Shown in pieces: positions 23,113-35,055 of a DNA stretch of 64,000 nt. The translations under genes and the position numbers were made by a program. Origin of the DNA: Chloranthus sessilifolius. Its lineage: Eukaryota > Streptophyta > Magnoliopsida > Chloranthales > Chloranthaceae. Position 1 is the first letter of the stretch. Every line of letters begins with the position of its first letter. The stretch lies in contig CM037593.1 in assembly GCA_021018995.1 (NCBI GenBank), positions 18,501,810 to 18,565,809 on the forward strand, given 5' to 3'. The notes beneath the pieces were generated by a model, which saw nothing but the letters and a program-made list of their open reading frames with translations, was not told where the DNA came from and did no database searches.

Positions 23113-24263
23113 TTAATTTAAGTCATGATTTATAGAAAGGATAATGGAGGGAGGAGCATCCTCCATCCAAACAAGGAAATCAGTATTATATTTACCAAGT
23201 TGAGCCAAAGAGTGGGCTACTAAGTTAGCCCCCCTAGAAATATGGATGCACAGCACAAAATTAAATTTCGCCAAAATCAGCCTTGTTTTTTTGATGAGCA
23301 TTGTAAGGGTTGAGTGATCTTCTTCAGGGGTTCGGATTAAATTTACAGCTTGCTGATAGTCACTTTCCAGAATGATGCTTTGATATCCAGTGTCGTGGGC
23401 AAAGCGAGCACCGTAACAGATGGCAAGCAATTATGAGTGAAGAGGGCTTGTAATATTTTTATGGCCACAGTGCATCGAAGCTTGTACCCTACCATTAAAA
23501 TCTCTAATAACGGCTCCAACACCAGCCAGGGCCATGTCTATTTGAAAACTCCATCCACATTAACCTTGTAGTGACCCGGGTTCGATTTGGTCCATAACTC
23601 AACATTAGAATTATGAGAGTTAGGTATAACTACGCTTGTGTTAGCTGCAATAAACTCGTTTAGTAAGGCCTCCGCCTATTGAATTTGATGGATTGGATCT
23701 CCAACCTTTTCACCAAGCACCAATTTGTTACTGTAGTTCCAGATACCCCACGCTATCATAATAAATCTATCGATGACTTCTTCCTTCTCCGAGAGAACCA
23801 TTAGGAGCCAATCATAGAAGCTACTTGCATTATGATCTTCACATTTGAGCCCCAAAGATGATCCATACCAAAACCGAGCCGCATAATGGTATTTTTTAAG
23901 AGCGTGAATAGTTGTTTCTGGGGCGTTTTCACACAAACCGCAGATAACATCATCTACAATTCTCTTTTTGACCAGATTGCATTGAACTGGGAGAATGTCC
24001 ATGCTATCACGCCAGGCAAAAAGTTTAACTTTATTCGTCACCTTACATTTCCACAGCCTCTTCCATAGCACTTTAGGTTCATAACTGCTTGAACCCGCAA
24101 AATTTGAGTTATGCAGCCCCATACTTTGAACAACATAGTATGCACTTTTGACTGTGAAATTTCCATTTTGTGTGAAGTCCCACACTAGTTTATCATCGCA
24201 TTCTTGTTCTGGTAGAGGTGTTTGGAGAATGACGGTAGCATCTTCTGGCCTGAAGTGGGACAT
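23113..24263 (-). pseudogene. LINE ORF2, C-terminal part: zf-RVT and RNase H domains
   Basis: The zf-RVT segment (CKVTNKVKLFAWR, CGLCENAPETTIHALKKY) is read within 23676-24263. The RNase H-like domain at 23113-23430 contains ILESDYQQAVNLI and the C-terminal HISRGANLVAHSLAQLG. These domains are found at the ORF2 end of many plant L1 elements. The segment between about 23430 and 23676 has in-frame stops, so the protein is broken. The frame ends at 23113, close to the 3' border of the element, as in the first LINE. Confidence 0.82.
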
Positions 24264-24665
24264 GATCAGATCAGCATTCCATCATTGAGGTTGGCTAACA
24301 ATAAGGTCATTGACAGAAGTGAAAGGTAGCCCTTCTTTAGGAGTGAAAACTTCAAGGGTTGAGGTGCATGGAATCCATTTATCTCCCCATATTTTAGTAC
24401 TTCCCCCATTGCAAATCCGCTTCATTGAACCTTTCTTCAAAACCTCTTTGGTACCCTAGATACTTTTCCATGTGTAAGAGGGATTGGTCCCTAGGCTTGA
24501 TTCCATGAAGGACAAAGATTTATAGTATTTCACTTTGAGGACCTTGGCTGCCAGAGATAGAGGATTAATAATAAGCCGTCAGCCTTGCTTAGATAGCATG
24601 GCTTTATTAAAAGCCACCATATCTTTGAAGCCCAAACCTCCCTCTTGTTTTGAATTACATATTTT

Positions 24666-26204
24666 TCACCAAGTCAGCCAATGGATACCTTTGAATTTTT
24701 GAGATTGTCCCCACCAAAATCGCGAAATGTAGGAATTAATATCATTAATAAATCTGGTAGGAAGCTGGAAACAGCTCATGGCATAGGTCGGTATTGCTTG
24801 AGCAACGACTTTAATGAGTGTCTCCTTACCCGCTTTAGAAAGAAGCTTTTCCGTCCAACCTTGCAACTTCCCCCAAATTCTCTCCTTTATGTAGTCAAAA
24901 CTTTGTTTCCTAGGCCTACCCAAGAAGGAAGGTAGTCCAAGATACTTTTCATGCGGTTTAGCACATTTGATGGAGAATAGCTCTTATAACTCTCGTCGTT
25001 GTTGTGATGTAACATTAGAGCTAAAGGCTATTGAAGATTTCTCTAAGTTTATCAACTGCCCGGATGCTTCTTCATATTTATGGAGTAGCCGAAGAATTTT
25101 ACATCCTTCCTTTTGATTAGCTTTAAAGTAGAGAAGATTGTCATCTGTAAAAAGGAGATGAGAGACTTTAGGAGCATTTCTGCATATTTGAATCCCAAAG
25201 ATATTCCTTTCATACAACGCATTAGTGCACATAGCTGAAAAAAAATTTCGCACATAAAATGAAAAGGTAAGGTGATAACGGGTCTCCTTGCCTAAGTCCC
25301 CGAGAAGGAATCAAATTTCCAGTTACAGTGCCGTTAATAAGAAACGAGAAAGAGACTGACGATACGCATTTCATAAGCAAGACTACAAAATTCATATTAA
25401 AACCAAGTTTTATAAGGCTCCAGGAATGTCCATTCAGCCTGATCACATGCCTTACTAATATCCAACTTCAAAGCACAATACCCATTAGCTCTCGTTCGCT
25501 TCGTCTTGAGAAAATGGTCAATCTCATGGGCGACTAAAACATTATCAGTGATTAGCCTGTCGGCTATAAAAGCACTCTGGTTAGGGGAGATTATGGAAGG
25601 AAGTATAGCTTTCAACCTATTAGCCAACACCTTGGAAATTATTTTATAAATAACATTGCATAGGCTAATAGGCTGAAAGTCTTTCATGCATTTTGGATTT
25701 TTAATTTTCGACATAAGAACAATGTGGGTATGATTTATGGCTGATATGTCAGCAGTACTATTGAGAAAGCCGAGAATAGTAGAGAAGGTATCAACATGAA
25801 TAATATTCCAAAATTTCTGAAAGAAAATAGTGGACATACCGTCCGGGCCCGGCGCCTTGAGAGGGTGCATTTGGGTCAGCACTTTTGAGTAGCCATATAT
25901 TCAAAAGTTAAGGCTCGATTGTGAGTGCTGGTCACCTTTGGTTGAACCGTTGATAACACCTCCGGGTAAGTGTCCAATGCCATTAATGAGAATAGATCGA
26001 TATAATATTGGTGAACGATTTGCTGCACCTCCTCGCCCTTAATTCTCCAAATCCCATTAGCATTATACAAGCCTTTGATATGATTTTTCTTTCTTCTTGT
26101 TGACGCTTTAGAGTGAAAAAAACACGTATTTCTGTCACCAGATTGCATCCATACCTCTCTCGATCGCTGCTGCCACATGGTTTCCTACCATTCCAATAAC
26201 TCAT
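24666..26204 (-). pseudogene. LINE ORF2, reverse transcriptase domain
   Basis: The N-terminal part SREVWMQSGDRNTCFFHSKA is near 26.1 kb, followed by the fingers with HPLKAPGPDGMST and DFQPISLCNV. The palm reads SKACDQAEW where the family has [22 protein letters not shown] and LLFTDDNLLYFK give an intact double aspartate. The thumb segment WTEKLLSKAGKETLIKVVAQ follows at 24.7-24.9 kb. At least three frame changes separate these parts. Confidence 0.85.
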
Positions 26205-26726
26205 TGATCTCCATCTTTAACTCCTTAACATGTGCTACCGAATTTGCTAACGCAGATTTCAAGTCCTTCATCTTTTCAGATATCCTGCAATCCACATTCC
26301 CAAATGTGTTCCTACTCCATGCCCATAGATAAAGCATTAGTTCTTCAAATTTTGTGAGATAGTTAAGCCCTAGTTCAGTATTTGGTGTTGTGTCGCTCCA
26401 TTGATTTTCAATCAGATGTTCAATTTCATTCTCCCGTAGTCACATAGCTTCAAATAGGGCTAGCTTGATCCCTTGGAATTGCATAGCCGGTTCATTGTAC
26501 AGTGGGAGGAGAATAGCATAGTGATCCGATTTTGAAGTGACATGGTTGCGAACCTTGTAATTGGGAAATATTTCACACCATCTAGTATACTTAATGCTTT
26601 GTCCACACGTTCTTCCACCTACTTCGCTCCTTCGTGGCCATTATTTCAAGTAAACTTTGATCCTTCAAAGCCTAGATCAAAGAGTTCACATCCATCCAAA
26701 CACCTTCTGAAGTTATCCATTTGATT

Positions 26727-27477
26727 CTAGCTTCGTTGTCTTACGCCTCTTTTTTCATGCCGAAATAAAATTTTGTTTAAATACCTGACCACCAGCCACG
26801 TGAGGGAGTAGCTAGTGTGGAGATTGAAAAGCATGCCCCACGTCCGTTGTCTTTTATTAGCATCTAGTTCACCATAGATTCCGGTAAACCTCCACTTGAT
26901 CCCATCTAATGAATCTCTGACTGTAGCATCGATATGAAACATCGAATACAATTGAATATCAACCAGAAAATCATCCTTCCGTAAGAGAGCCAATCTCCCA
27001 GATCTGCCACAACAGCCCACGAACAACCCACCTTGAAAACCCAGTTGCAATTTCAACCTTTCCATCCTTCGAGAGCATAGAATTGTTTCGTTTAAGAAAA
27101 GGATGGAGGGAGATTTTGTAGTTAGTAGGTGACAAAGGGCATGAAATGTCCAGGGGTTCCCAAGCCCCTGACAATTCCAAGCACATATACTTATTTTGAT
27201 CGGCGAGGTTGCGAAGCAACCGCTGCCGTTGTAATTCTAGGGGATTTGCTGGATCTGCCCCCATCATCAGCCAATCCTGAATCATTTGAATCTCTCTTTC
27301 ATCTTTTCTTTTCAGATATAGCCACAGTCTGTTCAAAAGTATGTCGAGCACTCCGATGACTTTCCACGGTTTTAAGAGGTTTTGACGATATTTCGCAGGT
27401 ATGTAACGGTCTGTCTCCATGTTTCTGGATAAGGAGCTTGATTCCTCAGAAGGACTTGGTAGTTGCTTTTTGACCAT
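26727..27477 (-). pseudogene. LINE ORF2, apurinic endonuclease domain
   Basis: From about 27196 on the minus strand the reading CAWNCQGLGNPWTFHAL and FLNET marks the start of an AP-type endonuclease (catalytic Asn and Glu present). GIYGELDANKRQRTWGML further in is the usual plant LINE block. A frame change lies between the long frame from 27477 and the endonuclease frame. The enzyme nicks target DNA to prime reverse transcription. Confidence 0.8.
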
Positions 27478-27726
27478 TCAACTCACCTATAATTAGAGGA
27501 GTGTGGACATGGATAGTGGGATTTTGCTGAATTTTCTCCTTGCCTTTAACAGTTATTGCCTCCACAAGTTGTGTCACGATAGTAGCGTTAATAGCATCTG
27601 TTGCCTGGGAGTTAGGGGATATGGATGGGTTCCCGAAATTTGTGATAAATCAACGGGTTACTTAAGCAAGTTCCTGGACATCCGTGAGAAATCAACAGAT
27701 GACTTTGGCAAGCCATCAGAGATATT

Positions 27727-28601
27727 CTAAATATCGTCATCCTCCGGTGATATTTCTCCGGCCAACAAGGTATTTTCCTTCGTCTTTGGTGACTGCACAA
27801 CATCCATTTGGAAGCGAGATTGGTCACCTTCACCATATTCGGTAACTGAATATGGAGAGCCTATTTTGTCCCTGGTTCTTTCTGAGGAGAGCCTCATTGC
27901 ACTCTCTGGATTTGGTTTGCATAGTGGTGGCGTTCGGATCATGTTAGTCTTTGGGACCATTCTAGGAGAAGCTTTTAGCCATGGCCCATATTGTCTCTCT
28001 TTCGCAAAAGTCTCATTAGCAGTACGGTTTGGGCACTCCCTTCCAGCATGCCCAATGATACCACATTGATAACAAAGGTTGGGTAGTCGTTCATATTCCA
28101 ATGGGATCCACATCGATTGTTTTTTCTTTAGTTCAAGCAACACCCCTCTTCTGAGTGGTTTAGTGATATCAATGCTCCCCCAAATTCTGAAGAATTTCCC
28201 CCATCGTCGACCATCTTCATTGACATCCACCCCTTCTAGGGATCCGAGATGATTGCCTATCTTTTCACCTATCATTTGATTCATGGCAGGGATGAGAAGA
28301 CTCATGGCTCTCACCCAAAATAACGCTCGATCAAACACCATCTTTGAGGTTGGTAGTTTTGGGTCTAGTTCCTTCAGGGCAACCAAGTTGTTGTCAAAAG
28401 ATAAAGGGCTCAATTTCATGATTCTTCTTTTCCATTCAACCATGGGGAAATCAAAGAGGAAAACTTTATCGTTGATGTCAATGACATATACTCAAGGGTA
28501 ATTCCACGCCTTAATAATTTTCCCTAAGAGACATTGTTCCCCAGATTGAGCTCATCCGAGGTTAGAGAGTTTCTTTTCCAATCCATCACAAATTCATCCA
28601 T
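27727..28601 (-). pseudogene. LINE ORF1, nucleic-acid-binding protein (DUF4283-like plus CCHC knuckle)
   Basis: The likely start is the ATG at 28601-28599, reading MDEFVMDWKRNSLTSDEL, the normal opening of plant LINE ORF1. Stops near the N-terminus break it. The long open part from 28443 has the DUF4283-like block (ALFWVRAMSLLIPAMN) and the zinc knuckle CYQCGIIGHAGREC. The protein coats the element RNA. It ends at 27727, and the ORF1-ORF2 spacer follows. Confidence 0.8.
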
Positions 28602-28909
28602 GAAAAGATTTATCTCTCTTTCACAAGAGGGAGAAGAAAACAGAGAAACGGAATCACTAGGGATTGAGAGAGATGCTCCTACAGGAGGAGAGTTAGAGAG
28701 AGAAAAAACCTACTTGGCTGAAAGTGGTCACCGGGTAGGTCAGGGATGCCGCTGGTGAGGCACCTCTCCTAGGGTTTTAGTCTTCCGGCTGTATTAAGTG
28801 GGCGCTTTCACTAAAAATAAAGGAGTCAATACTCTTCAATGAATGGTTATGTTGATTTTAGAGAATGATGTTACCTTTCATTTAAAGGGCGCTATATTGG
28901 TTTTAGACT

Positions 28910-29118
28910 ATTTTTTTTTGAGGATGCCATACAGCATAGACAGCCCAGATGTAGTGCATGTACAAACTTGCACGCAGAGAGGATCCACTATTGGCACAAC
29001 ACATTGCGAGGGGACCCGCACAAAGGGCGAGAGCAAGTGTGAGGATTAGAACCCACGATCTGTGCTTCCACAAGGGAAGAGGATAGCAATTGAGTTATTG
29101 CTCAAACGGTATAGACAT
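28910..29118 (-). mobile_element. tRNA-derived SINE
   Basis: On the minus strand, a tRNA-like head (TTTGAGCAATAACTCAATTG, then GTGGGTTCTAATCC resembling an RNA polymerase III B box) is followed by a body containing CAAGTTTGTACATGCACTAC and a poly(A) tail (plus-strand T run near 28911-28919). The body is shared with 54832-54941. Flanking TTTAGACTA and TATAGACAT may be a decayed target duplication. The ends are approximate. Confidence 0.65.
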
Positions 29119-29323
29119 TGTTTTGAGTCTCCAGCTATTGTAACTACGAGTTTTTTAGTCAATGATTAAATCCTTATCAAATCAATACTTTTTGAAAAAA
29201 TTGTTACTTTTTTCAAAAAATCTTAAATTTTATAACATAATATAAAATTTTTGACCTTTTCTCAATTTTCTCATATCTTTTATAATTTTTCGGGTGGCGT
29301 CATTTGCACTTGTTTTTTCTTTG

Positions 29324-29690
29324 AAGAGCACACACTCTTTCACAGGAAAAAACATTGACTACTTGGAATTAGACGATGGAGATCTTTTTTCATCCTAATC
29401 TTCCAGACAATAGATCTTGAGATCATGGCGCACTTATCCGACGGCCACATGTTATTTCCACGTGGATCACATCCCCAAAAGTGACTGTTTGATACATACG
29501 CCCATGATCGCGATCACTTTTGGGGATGTGTGCCACGTGGAATCAAGATTTGACTGTCTGGTAGGTGCACCATAATCTCAAGATCTATTATGTGAAATAT
29601 TGGGATGAAAAACGATCTCCATCATCTTATTCAAGGTAGTCAATGATTTTTTCCCCGTGAAAGAGCCTGTGCTCTTCACAGGGAAAACGG
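29324..29690. repeat. Foldback (long inverted repeat) MITE, copy A
   Basis: Two arms of roughly 150 bp face each other. The left arm contains GACGATGGAGATC and CATCCCCAAAAGTGA; the right arm is their complement with TGATGGAGATC on the opposite strand. GAAGAGCACA boxes sit at both outer ends. Members of the same family lie at about 42925-43200, 44093-44425 and 44890-45228. There is no coding capacity and no clear target duplication. Confidence 0.75.
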
Positions 29691-30173
29691 GTGTGACCCT
29701 CCCTTTTGATCAATATATTTTTACAATTTTTCTAAAGTTTTACCATTTTTTCCCAAAATTTTTCTAAAGGCAATTTATTTCCGAACCCTGACTATCCAAT
29801 GGTACACATAATGACTCTACATGACACATAAATTGGCACTTGTAGTTTCTCAATTACATTATAAATATGAGGGTTTTTTTGCAAATACCCCTAGAGTTAT
29901 GTTGATATTGCATAAAACCCTCCCATATATGGCTATTTGCTTTGCACCCCTTACTTTTATGTTCAATGTACAAATACCCCCACCCCCCCGGCGTTACCTA
30001 GCTTTGGTTAATTCAAAAGCCCACGGTTAACTTATAGCGAAAAACCACAAATGCCCCTGACTTTAGGTGTCAATAAGTTAGAACAAAAACCCTATCCTAT
30101 TGTTGTCATCGCCGTCCCCCTCTCGTTCTCACTTCTCAGGTTTAAAACTCTGACAGCCTCTGAGGCGGAGATG

Positions 30174-30320
30174 AAGGGTTGTTTTGCTCTTCCAAGTCGA
30201 CGATTTGTTCCCTTCGAAGTGCATCCGTCAAGAGAGCATCCAGTTTCGGTTCAGATTCAATACATCGCCCAAGGGTTTTCAAGCAAAAATCGAAGATCCC
30301 AAGCTTTTGTTCTTCAGGTA
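30174..30320 (+). other. Possible first exon or transcribed leader of the MULE
   Basis: The segment is GC-richer than its surroundings, opens with ATG in the context GAGATGAAGG, and reads MKGCFALPSRRFVPFEVHPS before a donor-like AGGTAC. No domain is recognised. It is listed because MULE transposase genes often start with a short exon here. Confidence 0.25.
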
Positions 30321-31120
30321 CATTTGATTTGTGCCATTTTCAGTTTTATTCTTTGGTTTTCAAGGTTATTTTCTACTTTTAAACTCTATTTTTCAGTGAT
30401 TTTCGAATGACTATTTCGTATTTGTGCTTTAGGGATTTTTTGTATCTAGAATGGCTATGTCTGTGTGATTTTCGAATTCCATTTTCTGATTGTTCGCTCC
30501 AATGTTAGGGTTACGCGTGCATGGAATGGGGGCTTAAGGAAAAAAATTTTCTTGTGTTGTTTTTCCTCTCTTTTCTTGCCCAAAATTCTAAATTGTCATA
30601 AAATGGGGCAAAAAACATATTTAATTAATAAATTTGTAAAAATTAGAGGTTTTGGGTTTGAAACCCGTGTTTTGAGTCCCAAAATCTTGCCCAAACTTCT
30701 AATTTCTCATAAATTGGGATAAAAAATCAGCACCTTTGGATTCTAAAGTGTAAAAATCATAGGTTTTGGGCATTGAATGCCCCCATGTTTCTAATCCGAA
30801 CATCTTGCTCAAATTATTAATTTTTCATAATAGAGGCGAAAATCAGAGGTTTGGATTCCATGTTCAACGTGTAGAAACTAGAGGGTTTAGGCTTTTGAAA
30901 ACCCATGTTTCGATCCTTAGACATCTTGCCCAAACTTCTAATTGATTAAAAATTGGGGAAATAAATCATATGTTTTCAAAAGTTTTGGGCTTTGAAAACA
31001 CATATTTTACACGCTCTGTTCGTTTAGATGTAATGTGTAAAATACACTATAAATACGTTTTTACAAGCTCATTTTGCGTTCAGAAGAACAAACTTTTTAT
31101 AAGGAAAAATTACATGCACA

Positions 31121-31350
31121 CTCTTCACCAATAAGTGTTTAGCAGGATATCAGATGGCTCACTCTCTTCACCACTAAGTGTTTATGACACACACACACAC
31201 ACACGCACTTAAGGTCATTTCCAACAGGAAATCAGATGGCTCACACTCTTCACTACTAAGTGTTTATGACACACACACACTTAAGGTCGTTTCTAATAGG
31301 AAATCAGATGGCTCACACTCTTAACCACTAAGTATTTATGGCACACACAA
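31121..31350. repeat. Minisatellite, unit about 80 bp
   Basis: Three to four head-to-tail units share AAATCAGATGGCTCACACTC, TTCACCACTAAGTGTTTATG and a (AC)n tract of varying length, with TTAAGGTC between. It lies inside the MULE. Confidence 0.8.
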
Positions 31351-31502
31351 TTACTGTTGCCAAGTTGAAATTTGCTTGTTGCAACTATATGCTCAATACG
31401 CTATGTGAATGGTGATTTTAATAGTTGTTGAGCTGACTTTAACGAGCTTCATATGCATTAGTTCTTTGTGTGTTTTTATAGTGCCAACATTCTAATTGTC
31501 AT

Positions 31503-32140
31503 ATGTTCTATTTTATGATTATGTTAGGAGATATGTCAGCTGACTTTGAACGGGATGACTATGAGGAAGAGGAGTATGAACCATTTGATGATAATGAAGA
31601 GTGTATGTATAGTCTTCCAAAAAATAAATTGAATTGGGATGATGATCTGTCAGACTATGAGGATCTTGAAGGGTATGAGACATTCTCTAGTTTTGAAAGT
31701 GAGGATGGGGATGAGATAGATGATGTATGTAGAGCAAGATTTTGGACTGCAAAAAGATAATGCAAGAGATGAGAAACCGATCTTACATATTGGCATGATG
31801 TATGATTTGATGTATAAGTTTCGTGATGCATGGCTCCACTTTGCTGTGATGCACAGTTTCCAGTTAGAATATATCAAGAATGAAAAAAAATAGGGTCACG
31901 GCTAGATGTTGGGAAGCAGATTGTCCTTGAAGGATCCACACATCGGTATACGAAGATAAAATGACGCTCCAAATTAAAACATACCAAGAAGAACATACAT
32001 GTAAAAGGTGTCACGCTGGTAATCGTATGACAACCGCAAAATGGATTTCGTAACGCATTGAAGAATAAATTTGCAATGACCGTGAGATCAATATAAAGAA
32101 GCTAGTGAGGCGCTTGTTTAGAGAATATGGGGTGATGAGA
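31503..32140 (+). pseudogene. MULE transposase N-terminal part: acidic region and MuDR DNA-binding domain
   Basis: An acidic stretch (DDYEEEEYEPFDDNEE, SFESEDGDEIDD) occupies 31530-31730. A MuDR-type domain follows in shifted frames: FRDAWLHFAVMHSFQLEYIKN near 31826, then RVTARCWEADCP, MTLQIKTYQEEHTC and NRMTTAKWIS up to about 32060. The W expected after CP is replaced by a stop, and several further stops and a frame change occur. The domain normally binds the element ends. The catalytic half of the protein is absent. Confidence 0.72.
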
Positions 32141-32159
32141 TATATGGGTACCACTATTA

Positions 32160-32480
32160 TGGTTATTTTTTTTAGGCCCAGTGCTTATATATGTTCACTG
32201 TTATGCGTATTTTTTCAGGCATATAGTTAGTATACATGTTCAGTGTTATGAGTATTTTTTTAGGCATATGGTCAGTATATATGCTTCACTGTTATGGGTA
32301 TTTTTTTTCAAGCATATAGTCGGTATATATGTTCATTATTATGGGTTTAGATTTAATGTATTTTTCTTAGATGGGTACCACTGTTGTAGTTGTAGATTTC
32401 AGGCATGTAGTTGGTATATATGCTTCACTATTATAAGTGTTTTTTTTCAGGCCTATTATTATTGCACTTATATGGGTATC
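32160..32480. repeat. Minisatellite, unit about 60 bp
   Basis: Repeated units contain TTTTTTCAGGCATATAGT, GGTATATATG and TTCACTGTTATGGGTATT, about five copies with drift. It lies inside the MULE between the transposase part and the zinc-finger part. Confidence 0.75.
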
Positions 32481-32542
32481 ACTTTTATGGGTTAGCTTAT
32501 ATTTAAAATATTTGTTTAGGTATTAGATATGGATAGGGACAT

Positions 32543-32866
32543 GTGTTTCGGATGTTGGGTCCGGGGACATTGGGTCAAAGCCCCCAAAAGAAGATGCTTG
32601 AAGGAAAAGAAACACCCCTATGCTATTGTCAAAAGCCATCAATGCGTCGCGTTTTCAACTCTGAGAGGAATCCGGGGCGCAAATATTTTAAATGTTATCA
32701 CTATGGATACTTCAAATGGGAGGATGGCAGCTCTGGAAGCTCAAACCTGAAGGCTATCAATGACGAAAATGATCAGATAGGGAAAGACATCAAAGTTAAG
32801 GTGACCGTGGAGATTGAAGAGCTCTCCAAAAAATTTGAAGTGACAACCTCAATAAGTAACACATGA
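32543..32866 (+). pseudogene. GRF-type zinc finger fragment in the MULE
   Basis: The 107-codon frame contains CYCQKPSMRRVFNSERN, NPGRKYFKC and YFKWED, the GRF zinc finger pattern (C-x-C, NPGR.F..C, F.W.D). The fourth expected cysteine before the FKW box is replaced by Tyr or Gly. The following part is charged and helix-prone (IGKDIKVKVTVEIEELSKKFE). GRF fingers bind single-stranded nucleic acid and are often carried by plant transposons. It is not likely to be an independent gene. Confidence 0.6.
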
Positions 32867-33171
32867 AGAATAAATATTAAATTTCATCGCGTCGCCTTAA
32901 CTTTCGCTTCTCCTTAAGTGATGCTTTATGCTTATAATGAACTTCATTAGGTGTTTAATGTACTGTACTTTGGCCTAGTGTACTGACATTAGAGATAACC
33001 GCTAATTTTAGACATACGAAACCCAATATTTTTCACTCTTTTGATGAATCTTGAGACCACAATGTGTCATGTTTGCATTTCGGATAATATTTTCAATTCA
33101 AATGTTTGGCCCACTTAAGCATTTGATCAACCACCCCTAAAATCGATAATATATGATATGATATAATGTTC

Positions 33172-34473
33172 TGTAGACACCCAAATTTGGCCCAACGTGT
33201 GATTGACTCATTCTTTGATAAGAACGTGCCTCTGAGCTTCTGAAAGCATCCCCCATAACCTAGAGAACTCCTTTAGAACTCCTTAGAATCCCCAGAACCT
33301 ATCCCGGACCTTCCTGGGCCCATAAATAAAGGCTTTTCATTTTTCTGGAAAAAAAAAAAACTCACGCGTGCATATTATTATGCACACATGGGCAAATTTA
33401 ACCCATGCGTATATATTATGCATGCATGAGTAAAGTTAACTCATGAGTACATAATATGTACACATGACCAAACTCTGTCTTCTCCAGAACTGAGCTCTCA
33501 GCTCGGGCCCTGAACTTCTCAGTTGGATTTCTAATTTTAAAGCACATGTGCATAATATGCATGCATAACTTAAACTTGCAAATCCGAGAAAGCTTGATTT
33601 CCATGGGTGGGCATTTGACTTGGGGAATATCCCCAACTTTGGGGTTAGGTTTCAAATTACCTTTATACCCCCATAAGCTCCTAGAACTACCCTTTTACCC
33701 CTTAAGTGATCCCTGATCATTCACCATTAAAACCCATGTTCAGTTTCTCCAGGCCCCTGAAATCCCCGAATCCTTAAGTAAACCTATTACCTAAAACCAA
33801 ACCCTTCATTAAGACTAAAACCCAATTAGGATCCCCTTAATCACTCATTTCTCCACAAATAGAGACCCTCACCTCCTCATTTAAGGCACACTAACTTTAG
33901 TAAGGTGAAACCCTAGCCATTCCATCTCTTAGCTCCATACTTCCAAACCTTCCATCTTCCAACCTTAGTTCAAAACTTAGGATTCTATGACCCCTACTTA
34001 CAATCGGAAGCTTGTCGGAAGCCATACGCAGAGATCTGACAGTGGTGCTACAAGAGACCGAGAGTTCATCTCCGGCTCTCTTCTTCTTCTTCTATTCTCT
34101 ATTTTTCTTTTAGCTTTTCCTTATCCTATGATTTAAGCCGCTACGCCGCCAAAATTCGGATAGCGTGGAGAGGTTAATAGAGTCCACGTGCCTTCGGGCA
34201 ATAGAAAGTGTCCCCATTTCTTTTCTCTTTTACATATTTTTTTCCATAGTAGAGATCACGTACGAGTGGGTCAATTAAGTGCCTAACACCTTCCTAATCA
34301 GTAACCAAAGTCCTTGCCTAGAGCCTTTGGCGTAGACCGGCGGTCGAAGTCAAATCCAACACTTCGGTGTTTATTATATTTGATTTTGGTTTCCCGGAAC
34401 ACTAAAAGCTCTGGTAGCTACTCCATATTTTTAACCATCATCGCAACAGGTCCTCAAGGCCCATGGTTGCACA
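33172..34473 (+). mobile_element. Solo LTR, 1302 bp
   Basis: It starts TGTAGACACCC and ends GTTGCACA, with the exact 5-bp target duplication TGTTC at 33167-33171 and 34474-34478. No internal coding region is present. It contains alternating direct and inverted ATGCACACATG/TTAACCCATG words near 33370-33470. It is nested inside the MULE and so is younger than it. The strand is inferred from LTR-like features only. Confidence 0.75.
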
Positions 34474-34816
34474 TGTTCATAGTTCAGATCTGATTTGCAA
34501 AAATGGGGACAGTTGATTTGCAGTATCGAATGGTTCGCCACCCTTAATACACGTGGTACTAGCTGGTATCATAATGATATAACGGTAATACTTCATAAGT
34601 GCAAGAGTGATGAATATTACATGAAATGGCACAAATTCGTAACTATATGTAGATAGAAGCAATTTCGCGATTTCATTTTGTAAGGGCAAATATGACATTT
34701 GGATTGTTCTGACACCAATTCGTAACCATATGTAGATGGTGGCAATTTCGTTATTTCATTTCTTAAGGGCAAATATGGCATTTGGGCTATGCTTTGATGG
34801 CTAGTTAACCATTCAA

Positions 34817-34995
34817 AGTAGCCTCCATTAAGGAGGGTGTTTTATAGACACAAATGCTAATAAGGGGGTACATAGCAAATAGCCATATGGGGGGGTGATT
34901 ATTTGCAACTATTAAAAGTAGCCACCGTTAAGAAGGGTATTTTATAGACCCTAAAATGCTAATTAGGGGGTGCAGAGCAAATAGCCATATGGGGT
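34817..34995. repeat. Tandem duplication of the MULE right terminal segment
   Basis: Two copies, about 102 bp apart, share TTTTATAGAC, AAATGCTAAT(A/T)AGGGGGT and GCAAATAGCCATATGGGG. A similar duplication involving AATTCGTAAC(T/C)ATATGTAGAT is at about 34630-34740. Confidence 0.75.
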
Positions 34996-34998
34996 GGG

Positions 34999-34999
<1 letters not shown>

Positions 35000-35029
<30 letters not shown>

Positions 35030-35055
35030 GTGTTGGGGGCTGTGTGTGTGTGTGG
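35000..35055. repeat. (GT)n microsatellite at the MULE right end
   Basis: About 15 GT units, a GGTGTTGGGGGC interruption, then about seven TG units, inside the right inverted repeat. Confidence 0.95.

Larger units (their letters stand above)
23091..28818 (-). mobile_element. Nearly full-length LINE (plant L1 type) with 18-bp target duplication
   Basis: A 5.7-kb non-LTR retrotransposon on the minus strand, flanked by AAAGGAGTCAATACTCTT at 23073-23090 and 28819-28836. It has a 5' UTR, ORF1 with a CCHC knuckle, and ORF2 with endonuclease, reverse transcriptase, zf-RVT and RNase H in order. The left (3') border has little poly(A). Both ORFs carry stops and frame changes, so it is dead, but its length and clear target duplication show a full-length insertion. 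TTTCACTAAAA occurs just outside the left duplication and just inside the right one, suggesting microhomology at the 5' junction. Confidence 0.88.
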
